Shown: positions 9,823-17,584 of the stretch, piece after piece
Numbering within the stretch: the first letter of the stretch is position 1
Layout of the letters: each line of letters starts with the position of its first letter
Source of the DNA: Microvirga flocculans ATCC BAA-817
Lineage (GTDB): Bacteria > Pseudomonadota > Alphaproteobacteria > Rhizobiales > Beijerinckiaceae
Length of the DNA: 64,000 bases
Assembly: GCF_000518665.1 (NCBI RefSeq)
Contig: NZ_JAEA01000010.1
Span: forward strand, 1-64,000
Direction of reading: 5' to 3'
Position numbers and translations under genes: made by a program
The notes under the pieces: model-generated
The model's input: only the letters and a program-made list of their open reading frames with translations
Told to the model about the DNA's origin: nothing
The model's database searches: none

Positions 9823-9845
9823 CGGCGCACGAAAGCCGTGCGCCG
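9823..9845 (-). terminator. Hairpin after marR-type gene
   Basis: A perfect 9-bp stem (CGGCGCACG / CGTGCGCCG) with a five-base loop lies 25 bases past the stop of the MarR-family gene. No T-run follows, so termination efficiency is uncertain. The rest of the 230-base gap (9611-9869) shows nothing else recognisable. Confidence 0.5.
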
Positions 9846-9869
9846 CAGATAAGATCCAAAACGGAGGCG

Positions 9870-10409
9870 TCAGGCCGTGGCGGCCAGTTCCGGCTCGTTT
9901 GATTCCAGACCCTCGGCATCGGCCTCGTCATCGGCCTCCGTCTCAAAACCGGTCTGGTCGGCCCCGGTGAGCCCGGCGAGGTTCTTGGCGGCCCGGCGCA
10001 GGAGCTTGCGCAGGCGCTTGCGGTCCTTGTTGTCGAAGTCCTGGAGCAGCTCCGCCTCGACCTCGGCCCAGAGGGCATCGATGGCGGCCGCCTTGCGCTT
10101 GCCTTCCTTGGTGAGCTTCACGCGCACGACCCGGGCGTCGCCGGGCTCGGTGTGGCGTTCCACCAGCTTGAGGGCCGAGAGGCGGGACACTGTCTTGGAG
10201 GCCGTCGGCGGGCGCACGCGCAGGATGGCGGCAAGCTCGCCCATGGTCATGGGCCCAGAGGTGCTGAGAGCCTGCAGAACCTGCTCCTGCCCGGCGAAAA
10301 GGCCGAGTTCCGAGAGCTTGTCGCCCGTGCGGCTTCGATGCAGGCGTGAAGCTTGAACCAGAGCCCATCCGACACTCTTGATGCCGGGATGCTTGATGTC
10401 GTTGTCCAT
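9870..10409 (-). CDS. MarR-family transcriptional regulator
   Basis: A 179-residue winged-helix regulator. The DNA-binding region reads MTMGELAAILRVRPPTASKTVSRL, then the wing EPGDARVVRVKLTKEGK, both typical of MarR proteins. An acidic C-terminal tail (about residues 155-179, rich in E and D) is an unusual extension. ATG 10409 (MDNDIKH) is preferred over the upstream in-frame codon at 10439. It lies 103 bases downstream of the ABC permease gene on the same strand. The target is unknown, and MarR regulators commonly act on their own or adjacent promoters. Confidence 0.9.
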   Translation of the reverse strand: MDNDIKHPGIKSVGWALVQASRLHRSRTGDKLSELGLFAGQEQVLQALSTSGPMTMGELAAILRVRPPTASKTVSRLSALKLVERHTEPGDARVVRVKLTKEGKRKAAAIDALWAEVEAELLQDFDNKDRKRLRKLLRRAAKNLAGLTGADQTGFETEADDEADAEGLESNEPELAATA

Positions 10410-10512
10410 CGTCCCTCGCTTTTCGAAGCGTTGCCTCACGTATCATGGACCCGTCTCATGACGGTACGATGACAAGCCGGCACAATATTAACAGGCTAAG
10501 GAACGAGAAGCT

Positions 10513-11352
10513 TCATTCGCCCCCGGCGAGGGCGCTTTCGTGCCAGCGGCGGAGCAGCAGGTGGCTGAGAGCCGCCAGAAGGAGATAGAGGCCGATGCCT
10601 GTCAGGGCCAGAAGGACGAGGGCGGCGAAGAGGCGCGGGATGTTGAGGCGGTACTGGCTCTCGATGATGCGGTAGGCCAGGCCCGAGCCCGCTCCGGCGG
10701 AGCCCGCCGCCATCTCGGCCACCACTGCGCCGATGAGGGAGAGCCCGCCCGCGATCCGCAGGCCCGCCAGGAAGGCGGGAAGGGCGGCGGGGCGGCGCAG
10801 ATACCACAGGGCCTTCAGCCGAGCCCGGAACCGGGCGAGGGGCGTGCGGGAGGTGGGAGCGCCATAGAGCCGGAACAGCTCCATTAGGTTCCGGTCGACC
10901 GATTGCAGCCCCAGCATCGTGTTCGACAGAACCGGGAAGAAGGCGACGAGCCATGCACAGGCCAGCACCGCCACATCCTGCGGCATGTAGATCAGCAGCA
11001 GGGGCGCGATGGCGATGACCGGCGTGACCTGGAGCACCACGGCGAAGGGATAGAGCGAATATTCGACGATCCGCGACAGGCTCAGGAGGACGGCGAGCCC
11101 CACGCCGCCGACGAGAGCCAGGGCGAGGCCGCCGAGGGTCGTCTCGAGCGTCGTCACGAGCGAGGCCCGCAGGAGCGGCCAGTCGGCGACGAGGGTTTTT
11201 GCGATCAGGCTCGGAGCCGGCAGGATATAGGGCGGGATGCCCTTCAGGCGCACGGCGATTTCCCAGGCGCCGATGGCCGCAGCGAACACGCAGAGCGGCA
11301 GCAGATATTTCATAAGATTGACGCGCGCGCGTCCGGGAGAAGCGATCGTCAT
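10513..11352 (-). CDS. ABC transporter permease (nitrate/taurine/HMP type)
   Basis: A 279-residue inner-membrane permease of the BPD_transp_1 type found in SsuC/TauC/ThiX-like importers. About six hydrophobic segments are visible. The EAA loop region lies around GLRIAGGLSLIGAVVAEM. It starts 11 bases after the ATPase gene and is the last gene of the receptor-ATPase-permease operon. ATG 11352 (MTIASPG) is chosen; ATG 11313 (MKYLLPL) is a possible alternative nearer the first membrane segment. The longer frame upstream overlaps the ATPase and is rejected. Confidence 0.88.
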   Translation of the reverse strand: MTIASPGRARVNLMKYLLPLCVFAAAIGAWEIAVRLKGIPPYILPAPSLIAKTLVADWPLLRASLVTTLETTLGGLALALVGGVGLAVLLSLSRIVEYSLYPFAVVLQVTPVIAIAPLLLIYMPQDVAVLACAWLVAFFPVLSNTMLGLQSVDRNLMELFRLYGAPTSRTPLARFRARLKALWYLRRPAALPAFLAGLRIAGGLSLIGAVVAEMAAGSAGAGSGLAYRIIESQYRLNIPRLFAALVLLALTGIGLYLLLAALSHLLLRRWHESALAGGE

Positions 11353-11363
11353 CACGCGCGCTC

Positions 11364-12131
11364 CTACGCCGTCTGCGCGAGCAGCGCCTGCGAGACCTGC
11401 CCGCAAAGCTCCGCGTAGCGGGCGCTGGTGCGGAAGGTTTTCGCGCGCGGGCCAGGCGGCTCGCCTTGGATTTCCGCGACGATGCGGCCGGGTCGCGACG
11501 ACATGACGGCGATGCGGCTCGACAGATAGGCGCTCTCGTAAACCGAGTGCGTGACGAAGGCGATCGTGCAGCCGAGTTCCGCCTGAAGCCTCAGAAGATC
11601 GTCGTTGAGCCGGAAGCGCGCGATCTCGTCGAGCGCGGCGAAGGGCTCGTCCATGAGCAGCAGACGCGGCTTCAGCGAAAGAGCGCGCGCAATCGACACA
11701 CGCATTTTCATGCCGCCGGAAAGCTCCCGCGGATAGGCTTTCGCGAAGTCGGCCAGGCCGACGAGGGCGAGGCTTTCGGCGATGCGCTCGCACGCATCGC
11801 GCTTCGCCATTCCACGCAGGCGCAGCGGCAGCCATACATTGTCCGCCACATCGGCCCAGGGCATCAGCGTCGGCTCCTGGAAGACGAAGCCGATCTCGCT
11901 GCGATGGTCGGCTTCAGCAGAGCCGGGCCAGGTGACGGTTCCCGCATTCGGCTCGGCGAGTCCCGCGATGAGGCGCAGCACTGTCGACTTTCCGCAGCCC
12001 GATGGCCCGAGGAGGGACACGAACTCGCTCTCGCGGATGTCGAGATCGAAAGCCTCGAGCGCCGTCACGCCGCTGGCGAAGGATTTTTCAATCCCCCGCA
12101 GGGAAACGAGCGTGGATGGGGAATGGCTCAT
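11364..12131 (-). CDS. ABC transporter ATP-binding protein
   Basis: A 255-residue ATPase of the SsuB/TauB/ThiZ type. The Walker A motif is GPSGCGKST, the Q-loop is in FQEPTLMPWADV, the signature is LSGGMKMRVSIARAL and Walker B is LLLMDEPFAALDE, followed by the H-loop in VTHSVYES. It energises import by the adjacent permease. It starts 39 bases after the end of the receptor gene. Confidence 0.93.
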   Translation of the reverse strand: MSHSPSTLVSLRGIEKSFASGVTALEAFDLDIRESEFVSLLGPSGCGKSTVLRLIAGLAEPNAGTVTWPGSAEADHRSEIGFVFQEPTLMPWADVADNVWLPLRLRGMAKRDACERIAESLALVGLADFAKAYPRELSGGMKMRVSIARALSLKPRLLLMDEPFAALDEIARFRLNDDLLRLQAELGCTIAFVTHSVYESAYLSSRIAVMSSRPGRIVAEIQGEPPGPRAKTFRTSARYAELCGQVSQALLAQTA

Positions 12132-12170
12132 GAGATGCGGCAGCGCTTCGCGGGCGAACGCGCCTCTCCT

Positions 12171-13184
12171 CTACTTCTTTAGGTTCAGGCCCACGCCCTT
12201 GTTCACGAACCGGAGCGTATAGGCTTTCGTGTAGTCGAGGTCCGGCTTGAAGAGACCGGCCTTCACCATCTTGTCGAAGAAGTCCTTCATGCGCGCATCC
12301 GTCATGGCGCCGATGCCGAGCGTCTGCGCGTCGCCGGAATCCACGATGCCGTATTCCTTCATCTTGGCGTGGGAGAAGTTCAAGAGCTCGTCCGTCATCT
12401 CCGGATTGTCGCGCTTAATGAGCTCCTTGGCCTTCGTGTTGTCGCCGTAGAGATAATTGTACCAGCCGATGGTCGAGGCATCGACGAAGCGCTGCACGAG
12501 ATCCGGGTTCTTCTCCATAACCTCGCGGCGCGTCTCCACGGTGGTGGAATAGGTGCTGAAGCCATGATCGGCGAGCAGGAACACGTTGGGCTTGAAGCCC
12601 GCGGCCTTCTCGATGGTCAGAGGCTCGGAGGTCACATAGCCCTGCTGCACGGCGGCCTTGTTGGCGATGAAGGGAGCCGGGTTGAAGCCGAAAGGCTTGA
12701 CTTGCTCGTCCCTGAAGCCGAACTCCGCCTTCATCCATTGAAAGAACGTGGCGACGCCGTCCTTGGAGAGAAGAATGTCGTTCGACTTCTTCAGGTCGGC
12801 GAAGGTGTCGAGACCCTGGCCCGGATGGCTGAGGAGCACCTGCGGCTCCTTCTGGAAATGGGCGGCGACCACGATGGTCGGGATGTCCTTCTCCACCGCC
12901 GAGAAGGCCTGGATCATGCTGCCGCCCATGTAGAAGTCGAGCTTGCCGACGCTCATGAGCATGCGGTTGTTGGCGCGCGGGCCGCCCGGCACGATGGTGA
13001 CCTTCAGGCCGTACTTCTCATAGGTGCCGTCCGCAAGGGCCTGGTAGTAGCCGCCGTGCTCGCCTTGCGCGATCCAGTTGGTGCCGAAGGTCACCTCCGT
13101 CAGCGGCTGCGCCATTGCGTTTCCTGCGAACCACGAGAAGCCCGCGGCCAGCGCTCCTGCCGCCACCCAAGCATTCAGCTTCAT
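12171..13184 (-). CDS. ABC transporter substrate-binding protein, NMT1/THI5-like
   Basis: A 337-residue periplasmic receptor with a Sec signal peptide (about residues 1-25, ending AMA). The mature start has VTFGTNWIAQGEHGGYYQAL, the pattern of the NMT1/THI5-like family, whose members bind pyrimidine thiamin precursors, riboflavin, nitrate or sulfonates. The ligand is not decided by the sequence. No TPP riboswitch (no CTGAGA...ACC core) is visible upstream, which weakens a thiamin assignment. GAGGGGG precedes ATG 13184. It is first in the three-gene importer operon. Confidence 0.88.
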   Translation of the reverse strand: MKLNAWVAAGALAAGFSWFAGNAMAQPLTEVTFGTNWIAQGEHGGYYQALADGTYEKYGLKVTIVPGGPRANNRMLMSVGKLDFYMGGSMIQAFSAVEKDIPTIVVAAHFQKEPQVLLSHPGQGLDTFADLKKSNDILLSKDGVATFFQWMKAEFGFRDEQVKPFGFNPAPFIANKAAVQQGYVTSEPLTIEKAAGFKPNVFLLADHGFSTYSTTVETRREVMEKNPDLVQRFVDASTIGWYNYLYGDNTKAKELIKRDNPEMTDELLNFSHAKMKEYGIVDSGDAQTLGIGAMTDARMKDFFDKMVKAGLFKPDLDYTKAYTLRFVNKGVGLNLKK

Positions 13185-13289
13185 GCCCGTTTCCCCCTCG
13201 CTCCGGCCCTGCGCCGGGTCGCTCAGCTTCTGCGCGGTTCGGCGGGGCTTGGCAAGGTCCGTAGCGTCACGCGGGCCGTGCAGGGCAGG

Positions 13290-14861
13290 TCATTCCACGG
13301 ACCAGGGATAGGTCCAGGTCTCCGTCAGCGCCCGGTTGCCGGCGCGCAGGAAGGCGCGCAGGTCCGTGGACTGGCCCGGCTCCAGCTTCACGTCGATGGC
13401 GGCGCGGAAGCCCTTGGTGTGGGAATTGGGCATGAGGAAGGTGTTGGTGATCTGGCCGGTCGAGGTGGAGGGAACGAGCTGCACCATGTCCGGAGCGCTG
13501 AGGTAATAGGCCAGGTTGCCCCCGGCGAAGTCGATGAGGAAGCGGCGATGACGCGGGTCGCTCGGCGCGTTCGAGCCGCTGGCCCGGGGCGGGGTCTGGA
13601 AGGTGTTGATGACCTTGCCGCCGGGATGCATGGCGCCGATGGCTGCGGCCGCGCGCAGCCGATAGGCGACGACGACTTCCTGTCCCGGCTCATAGGGCCT
13701 GCTCGGCTGCCAATAGGCGACGATGTTGTCGTGGGTTTCGTCCGGCGTCGGGATCTCGACCAGCTCGACCCAGCCTTCGCCCCATTGCCCGACGGGCTCG
13801 ACCCAGTAGCCGGGCCGCTGATGATAGGTGGCTTCCAGGTCCTGATAATTCTCGAACACCCGGTCGCGCTGCATCAGGCCGAAGCCGCGCGGATTGTTGT
13901 CGCTGAAGGAGGAGATCGTCTTGGCGCGCGGGTTGCGCAGGGGCCGCCAGATCCACTCGCCTGCGCCCGACTGCATCAGCAGGCCGTCCGAATCGTGCAG
14001 CTCGAGCCGGAAATCGTCCGTGGGCTTCCGGTCGTTCTCGCCTTCGAAGAACATGGAGGTGAGGGGCGCGAGCCCCACATTGGCGAGGGTCTGGCGCGGG
14101 AAGAGCGTGGCCGTCACGTCGAGGGTGGTTTCCTTGGACGGATAGATCTCGAACCGGTAGGCGCCCGCGACGGAGGGGCTGTCGAGAAGGGCGTAGACCA
14201 CGGCCCGCTCGTCGTTGGGCTTGGGCATCTCGACCCAGAACTCGCGGAAATGCGGAAACTCCTCCGCCTCGCCGCCTTCCACGTTGATCGCGAGGCCGCG
14301 CGCGGAGAGGCCGTATTTCTGGTCCGCGCCGAGGAAGCGGAAATAGCTCGCACCGAGGAAGGCGATGAGCTCGTCGAAGACCTTCGGGTCGTTCAACGGG
14401 TAATGAAGCCGGAAGCCCGCGAAGCCCAGGTTGACCGGCAAAGGCCGCTCGATCTTGTTGCGCCCGTAATCGAAGAGCTCCCGCTGGTAGGGCACGGGGG
14501 TCGGCACCCCGTCGCGGATGATGTTGACCGTCACCGGGCGCTGATAGAGGAAGCCGAGGTGAAAGAGCTGCATCCGGAACGGCCCGTTGCCCGAGCCGAG
14601 AAGCGCCTTCTCGGGACGGAACCGGATGTCGCGGTAATCGTCGAAGCTGAGCCTGTTCAGCGGCTCGGGCAACTGCGCCGACGGCGCCTCGAACGGGGCG
14701 CCCGACAGCTCGCGGGCCCGGCGCACCACATCCTCATAGCGGAAGGGATTGGGCTGCGGCGCGCCGTTCTGCTGCTGCGCCCAGCCGGGACCGCTCCAGG
14801 CGGACAGCGCCGTGGCGGCGAGCAGGCTTTGCAGAAGGGAGCGGCGGGACGGATTCGTCAT
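13290..14861 (-). CDS. Periplasmic glucan biosynthesis protein, OpgG/OpgD family (copy 1)
   Basis: A 523-residue protein of the MdoG family, which shapes or branches osmoregulated periplasmic glucans. The N-terminus has a twin-arginine signal (SRRSLLQSLLAATALSAW), as in OpgD. Family landmarks include FLGASYFRFLGADQKYGLSARG and DGLLMQSGAGEWIWRPLRNP. Length matches OpgG/OpgD. A second homologue lies 11 kb away at 25606-27183. No OpgH glucosyltransferase is in the window. It starts 640 bases from the ornithine decarboxylase gene, which is divergent. Confidence 0.92.
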   Translation of the reverse strand: MTNPSRRSLLQSLLAATALSAWSGPGWAQQQNGAPQPNPFRYEDVVRRARELSGAPFEAPSAQLPEPLNRLSFDDYRDIRFRPEKALLGSGNGPFRMQLFHLGFLYQRPVTVNIIRDGVPTPVPYQRELFDYGRNKIERPLPVNLGFAGFRLHYPLNDPKVFDELIAFLGASYFRFLGADQKYGLSARGLAINVEGGEAEEFPHFREFWVEMPKPNDERAVVYALLDSPSVAGAYRFEIYPSKETTLDVTATLFPRQTLANVGLAPLTSMFFEGENDRKPTDDFRLELHDSDGLLMQSGAGEWIWRPLRNPRAKTISSFSDNNPRGFGLMQRDRVFENYQDLEATYHQRPGYWVEPVGQWGEGWVELVEIPTPDETHDNIVAYWQPSRPYEPGQEVVVAYRLRAAAAIGAMHPGGKVINTFQTPPRASGSNAPSDPRHRRFLIDFAGGNLAYYLSAPDMVQLVPSTSTGQITNTFLMPNSHTKGFRAAIDVKLEPGQSTDLRAFLRAGNRALTETWTYPWSVE

Positions 14862-15049
14862 GGCTGTGGAGCTGTTCTCGTCGTCGATGGAAAGGTAGAG
14901 GCTTTAAGAAGCGGGATATGGGCCGGGCCCGCTATCCGTGCAGCTGGGCCGCTTAATGAAAGCTGAATGGTGATGCGGGCAAGACACAGGTCCGGCCAGG
15001 GTTAAAAAAATCCTCCGGGGGGTCGGAAAACCACTTGAGGTCCGGGGCG

Positions 15050-15360
15050 AATATGCTTATCTCCCCCCTTGCCCAATTTCGCACGTGCCTGTGGTCGCGT
15101 GCCGGTTGGTGGGCATCCGGACAAGAGGCCGGACAGCCGCCCGAGAACGACCTAGTTCTCGATACCCCTAACCGGCAGCCGGAGGCGAAACCGGCGTACT
15201 TCGCTCTCAGCGGAGGACGCGGCTTAAAGCAACGACGAACGGGCTTTTTTGGTCTCGTTGGCCCTCCACAGGTCAACACCGAAGAGGCTTGTTTATCATT
15301 GCCAGGCGTGCGGACGGGAAATCCCCATCCAATCCAAGGCAGCATCGTCGGGTGAAGAGC
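15050..15360 (+). promoter_or_regulatory. Structured leader RNA of ornithine decarboxylase, speF-like
   Basis: The 640-base gap before the decarboxylase contains a compact multibranched fold. A closing stem TGCCGGTT (15100-15107) pairs with AACCGGCA (15170-15177). Inside are a hairpin TCCGG/CCGGA (15116-15133 region) and a perfect 7-bp hairpin CGAGAAC/GTTCTCG (15142-15161). Downstream, AAAGC (15226-15230) can pair with GCTTT (15243-15247) before a T6 run, resembling an attenuator. An alternative stem CAACGA/TCGTTG (15230-15235 / 15255-15260) competes with it. The position upstream of a Hyphomicrobiales ornithine decarboxylase matches the Rfam speF motif; that identity comes from memory of the family, not a search. 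Confidence 0.72.
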
Positions 15361-15502
15361 CCATTGCCGCTCGTCGTGTCTCCATCGCACGAGGCGGAAT
15401 GCCATCTTCCCTCGCTGACGCCGGACGGCAGGTCGCCTGATCGTCCAGACTTCAATCCGGAGGCTTGAAGACCTCCATTGAACCTTTGGTGGGGAGAGCG
15501 CC

Positions 15503-16657
15503 ATGACGCAGCGCATCCGTGAGTTCCTGCGCAACCGACGTGAGGACGGCCCGTGCGTGGTCGTCGACCTCGAGGTCGTGCGCGACAACTATTCCAAATT
15601 CGCCCGCGCGCTGCCCGACACGCGCGTGTTCTACGCCGTGAAGGCGAACCCCGCCCCGGAAGTGCTCAAGCTTCTGGCCGACATGGGTTCGTGCTTCGAC
15701 ACGGCTTCCGTGGTCGAGATCCAGCTCGCCCTCGATGCCGGCGCCACGCCTGAGCGGATCTCCTTCGGCAACACGATCAAGAAGGAGCGCGACATCGCTC
15801 GCGCGCTCGAGCTCGGCGTGCGCCTTTACGCCGTGGACTGCGAGGTCGAGGTCGAGAAGATCGCCCGTGCCGCCGCTGCCGTCGGCGTCGAGGCGTCCGA
15901 GGTGAAGGTGTTCTGCCGCATCCTGTGCGACGGCGCCGGCGCCGAATGGCCGCTCTCGCGCAAGTTCGGCTGCGTGCCCGAGATGGCCGTGGGCGTGCTG
16001 GAGCATGCTCACCGTCACGGACTCGAGGCCTATGGCGTGTCGTTCCACGTGGGTTCGCAGCAGCGCAACACCGAGGCCTGGGATCAGGCGCTCGCGTCCG
16101 CTTCGGCGATCTTCCGGGAATGCGCGGCCCGCGGCATCTTCCTCTCGATGGTCAACCTCGGCGGCGGTTTCCCGACGAAGTACCTGAAGAGCGTTCCGGA
16201 GGTCGAGGCCTATGGCGAGTCGATCTTCCGCGCGCTGTCGAAGCACTTCGGCAACCGCATCCCGGAAACGATCATCGAGCCGGGCCGCGGCATGGTCGGC
16301 AATGCCGGCGTGATCGAGGCTGAGGTCGTCCTGATCTCTAAGAAGAGCCAGGACGAGGACGAGGTGCGCTGGGTCTATCTCGACATCGGCAAGTTCGGCG
16401 GTCTCGCCGAGACCATGGACGAGTCGATCCGCTACCCGATCCGCAGCGAGCGCGATCACGACCGCAAGGTGCCGTGCGTGCTGGCCGGGCCGACCTGCGA
16501 TTCGGCCGACGTTCTCTACGAGAAGGAGCCTTACCCGCTCCCCGTCTCGCTGGAGATCGGCGACAAGGTGCTGATCGAGGGCACGGGCGCCTACACGACC
16601 ACCTATTCGGCGGTCGCGTTCAACGGCTTCCCGCCGCTCAAGTCCTACGTGATCTGA
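15503..16657 (+). CDS. Ornithine decarboxylase, fold-III PLP enzyme
   Basis: A 384-residue group IV decarboxylase that makes putrescine from ornithine (some relatives also take lysine). PLP lysine is K47 in FYAVKANP. The glycine-rich phosphate loop is GGGFP (220-224), the EPGR motif is 259-262 and the catalytic cysteine is C332 in GPTCDSAD. Length and motifs match the short alphaproteobacterial ODC/LODC group. ATG 15503 follows GGGGAGAG. It sits behind a long structured leader and is followed by a GNAT gene and homospermidine synthase, giving a putrescine-to-homospermidine route. Confidence 0.94.
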   Translation: MTQRIREFLRNRREDGPCVVVDLEVVRDNYSKFARALPDTRVFYAVKANPAPEVLKLLADMGSCFDTASVVEIQLALDAGATPERISFGNTIKKERDIARALELGVRLYAVDCEVEVEKIARAAAAVGVEASEVKVFCRILCDGAGAEWPLSRKFGCVPEMAVGVLEHAHRHGLEAYGVSFHVGSQQRNTEAWDQALASASAIFRECAARGIFLSMVNLGGGFPTKYLKSVPEVEAYGESIFRALSKHFGNRIPETIIEPGRGMVGNAGVIEAEVVLISKKSQDEDEVRWVYLDIGKFGGLAETMDESIRYPIRSERDHDRKVPCVLAGPTCDSADVLYEKEPYPLPVSLEIGDKVLIEGTGAYTTTYSAVAFNGFPPLKSYVI

Positions 16658-16658
16658 A

Positions 16659-16703
16659 GCATTTTCCGCAAAAGTGGTCTTCCGGTTTTGCTAAAGAAAA
16701 TGC
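16659..16703. repeat. 45-bp palindromic intergenic repeat, unit 1
   Basis: Outer arms GCATTTTC and GAAAATGC are exact inverse repeats. The inner part pairs GCAAAA with TTTTGC. The element starts right after the decarboxylase stop codon. Very similar palindromes are widespread between genes in rhizobial genomes. It shares length and inner core with the unit at 16802-16846. Confidence 0.7.
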
Positions 16704-16725
16704 GACGCTAAGAGTGTCACGTCCC

Positions 16726-16749
16726 GCCTGCCTCGATGACGAGGCAGGC
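16726..16749 (+). terminator. GC-rich hairpin between odc and GNAT genes
   Basis: A perfect 9-bp stem GCCTGCCTC / GAGGCAGGC with loop GATGAC. No T-run follows, so it is a weak terminator candidate or mRNA stabiliser for the decarboxylase transcript. Confidence 0.45.
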
Positions 16750-16801
16750 ACCAACCCTGAAAGAGAGTTGTCCCGGACGGCTTGTTCAAGGCCATGAGGA
16801 C

Positions 16802-16846
16802 GCATCGGATAACCGCAAAACCGGTATCCGCTTTTGCGTCCGATGC
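16802..16846. repeat. 45-bp palindromic intergenic repeat, unit 2
   Basis: Outer arms GCATCGGA and TCCGATGC are exact inverse repeats. The inner arms GCAAAA and TTTTGC match those of the unit at 16659. Only the outer arms differ, so the two units look like relatives of one repeat family. Confidence 0.7.
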
Positions 16847-16901
16847 TGCGAGCAAGTGCGAGGGCTGTCGCTCACCCCACGTGTATTGGGAGGCCACGGC
16901 C

Positions 16902-17474
16902 ATGATCACGATCCGCGAAGAAATCTATCGCGACACGGAAGCGCGCGAAGCGCTGCTCGATGCCTGCTTCGGACCCGCCCGGTTCCAGAAGACCTGCGAG
17001 CGCCTGCGCGAAGGCAGGATGCCGGCCGACGGCCTGTCCCTCGTCATCGACCGGGACGGCGAGGTCATCGGCACCGTGCGCCTGTGGCACATCTCGGCCG
17101 GTCCGAACCGTCCGGCGCTCATGCTGGGGCCGATCGCCATCGATCCGTCCGTCCAGGGCCTCGGGCTCGGAGGCAAGCTCATGCGCGAGGCGCTGGAGCG
17201 TGCGGGCCGTCGCGGCCACAAGGCGGTGCTGCTGGTGGGCGACGCGCCCTATTATGCGCGTTTCGGCTTCTGCGCGCAGAAGACCGGCTCCCTCTGGCTG
17301 CCCGGACCCTATGAGCGCGACCGCTTCCTCGCTCTCGAACTCGAAGCGGGCTCTCTGGACGGCGCCCACGGGCTCGTCACCGCGACGGGCGCGGCTGCGG
17401 AGAAGCCTGATCTTGCGGCGCTCGTGGCGGCATCGTCCCAGGGCGTTCTGGGAGGCGTCGTTCGCACGGCCTGA
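16902..17474 (+). CDS. GNAT-family N-acetyltransferase
   Basis: A 190-residue acetyl-CoA-dependent acyltransferase. The core motif A is visible as LGPIAIDPSVQGLGLGGKL (about residues 83-101), and a YYARFGFC segment follows. Related proteins in alphaproteobacteria are annotated as YhbS-like GNAT enzymes. It sits between ornithine decarboxylase and homospermidine synthase, so a polyamine or precursor substrate is possible, but that is only context. The start ATG 16902 (MITIREE) is the first one past the repeat elements; the upstream in-frame start at 16782 would translate through the second repeat. Confidence 0.88.
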   Translation: MITIREEIYRDTEAREALLDACFGPARFQKTCERLREGRMPADGLSLVIDRDGEVIGTVRLWHISAGPNRPALMLGPIAIDPSVQGLGLGGKLMREALERAGRRGHKAVLLVGDAPYYARFGFCAQKTGSLWLPGPYERDRFLALELEAGSLDGAHGLVTATGAAAEKPDLAALVAASSQGVLGGVVRTA

Positions 17475-17495
17475 ATCACCGTTTCACCATTGACG

Positions 17496-17533
17496 TGCGC
17501 CGCACCAGGCTCAATGGTGCGGCGCATTTCTTT
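17496..17533 (+). terminator. Rho-independent terminator after GNAT gene
   Basis: A perfect 12-bp stem TGCGCCGCACCA / TGGTGCGGCGCA with a seven-base loop is followed by TTTCTTT. It lies 22 bases past the GNAT stop and 52 bases before homospermidine synthase, so the two genes probably use separate transcripts or are attenuated. Confidence 0.82.
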
Positions 17534-17584
17534 GCCACGGAGCAATGTTTAATTGGAACCCAGTCTGACGAAGGAGAACCATCG

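Noticed and set aside
13185-13289. TPP riboswitch upstream of the NMT1/THI5-like importer
   Set aside because: The family can import thiamin precursors, so I looked for the conserved TPP core, but no CTGAGA or ACC...TGATC-type core is present.
12369-14966. 865-codon plus-strand open frame
   Set aside because: It spans two real minus-strand genes (NMT1-type receptor and OpgG). Both of those have signal peptides and family motifs, so the long frame is a shadow.
15249-15440. 63-codon frame with a CQACG zinc-ribbon-like start
   Set aside because: TTG start, only one CxxC, and it lies inside the structured polyamine leader. A chance frame is more likely.
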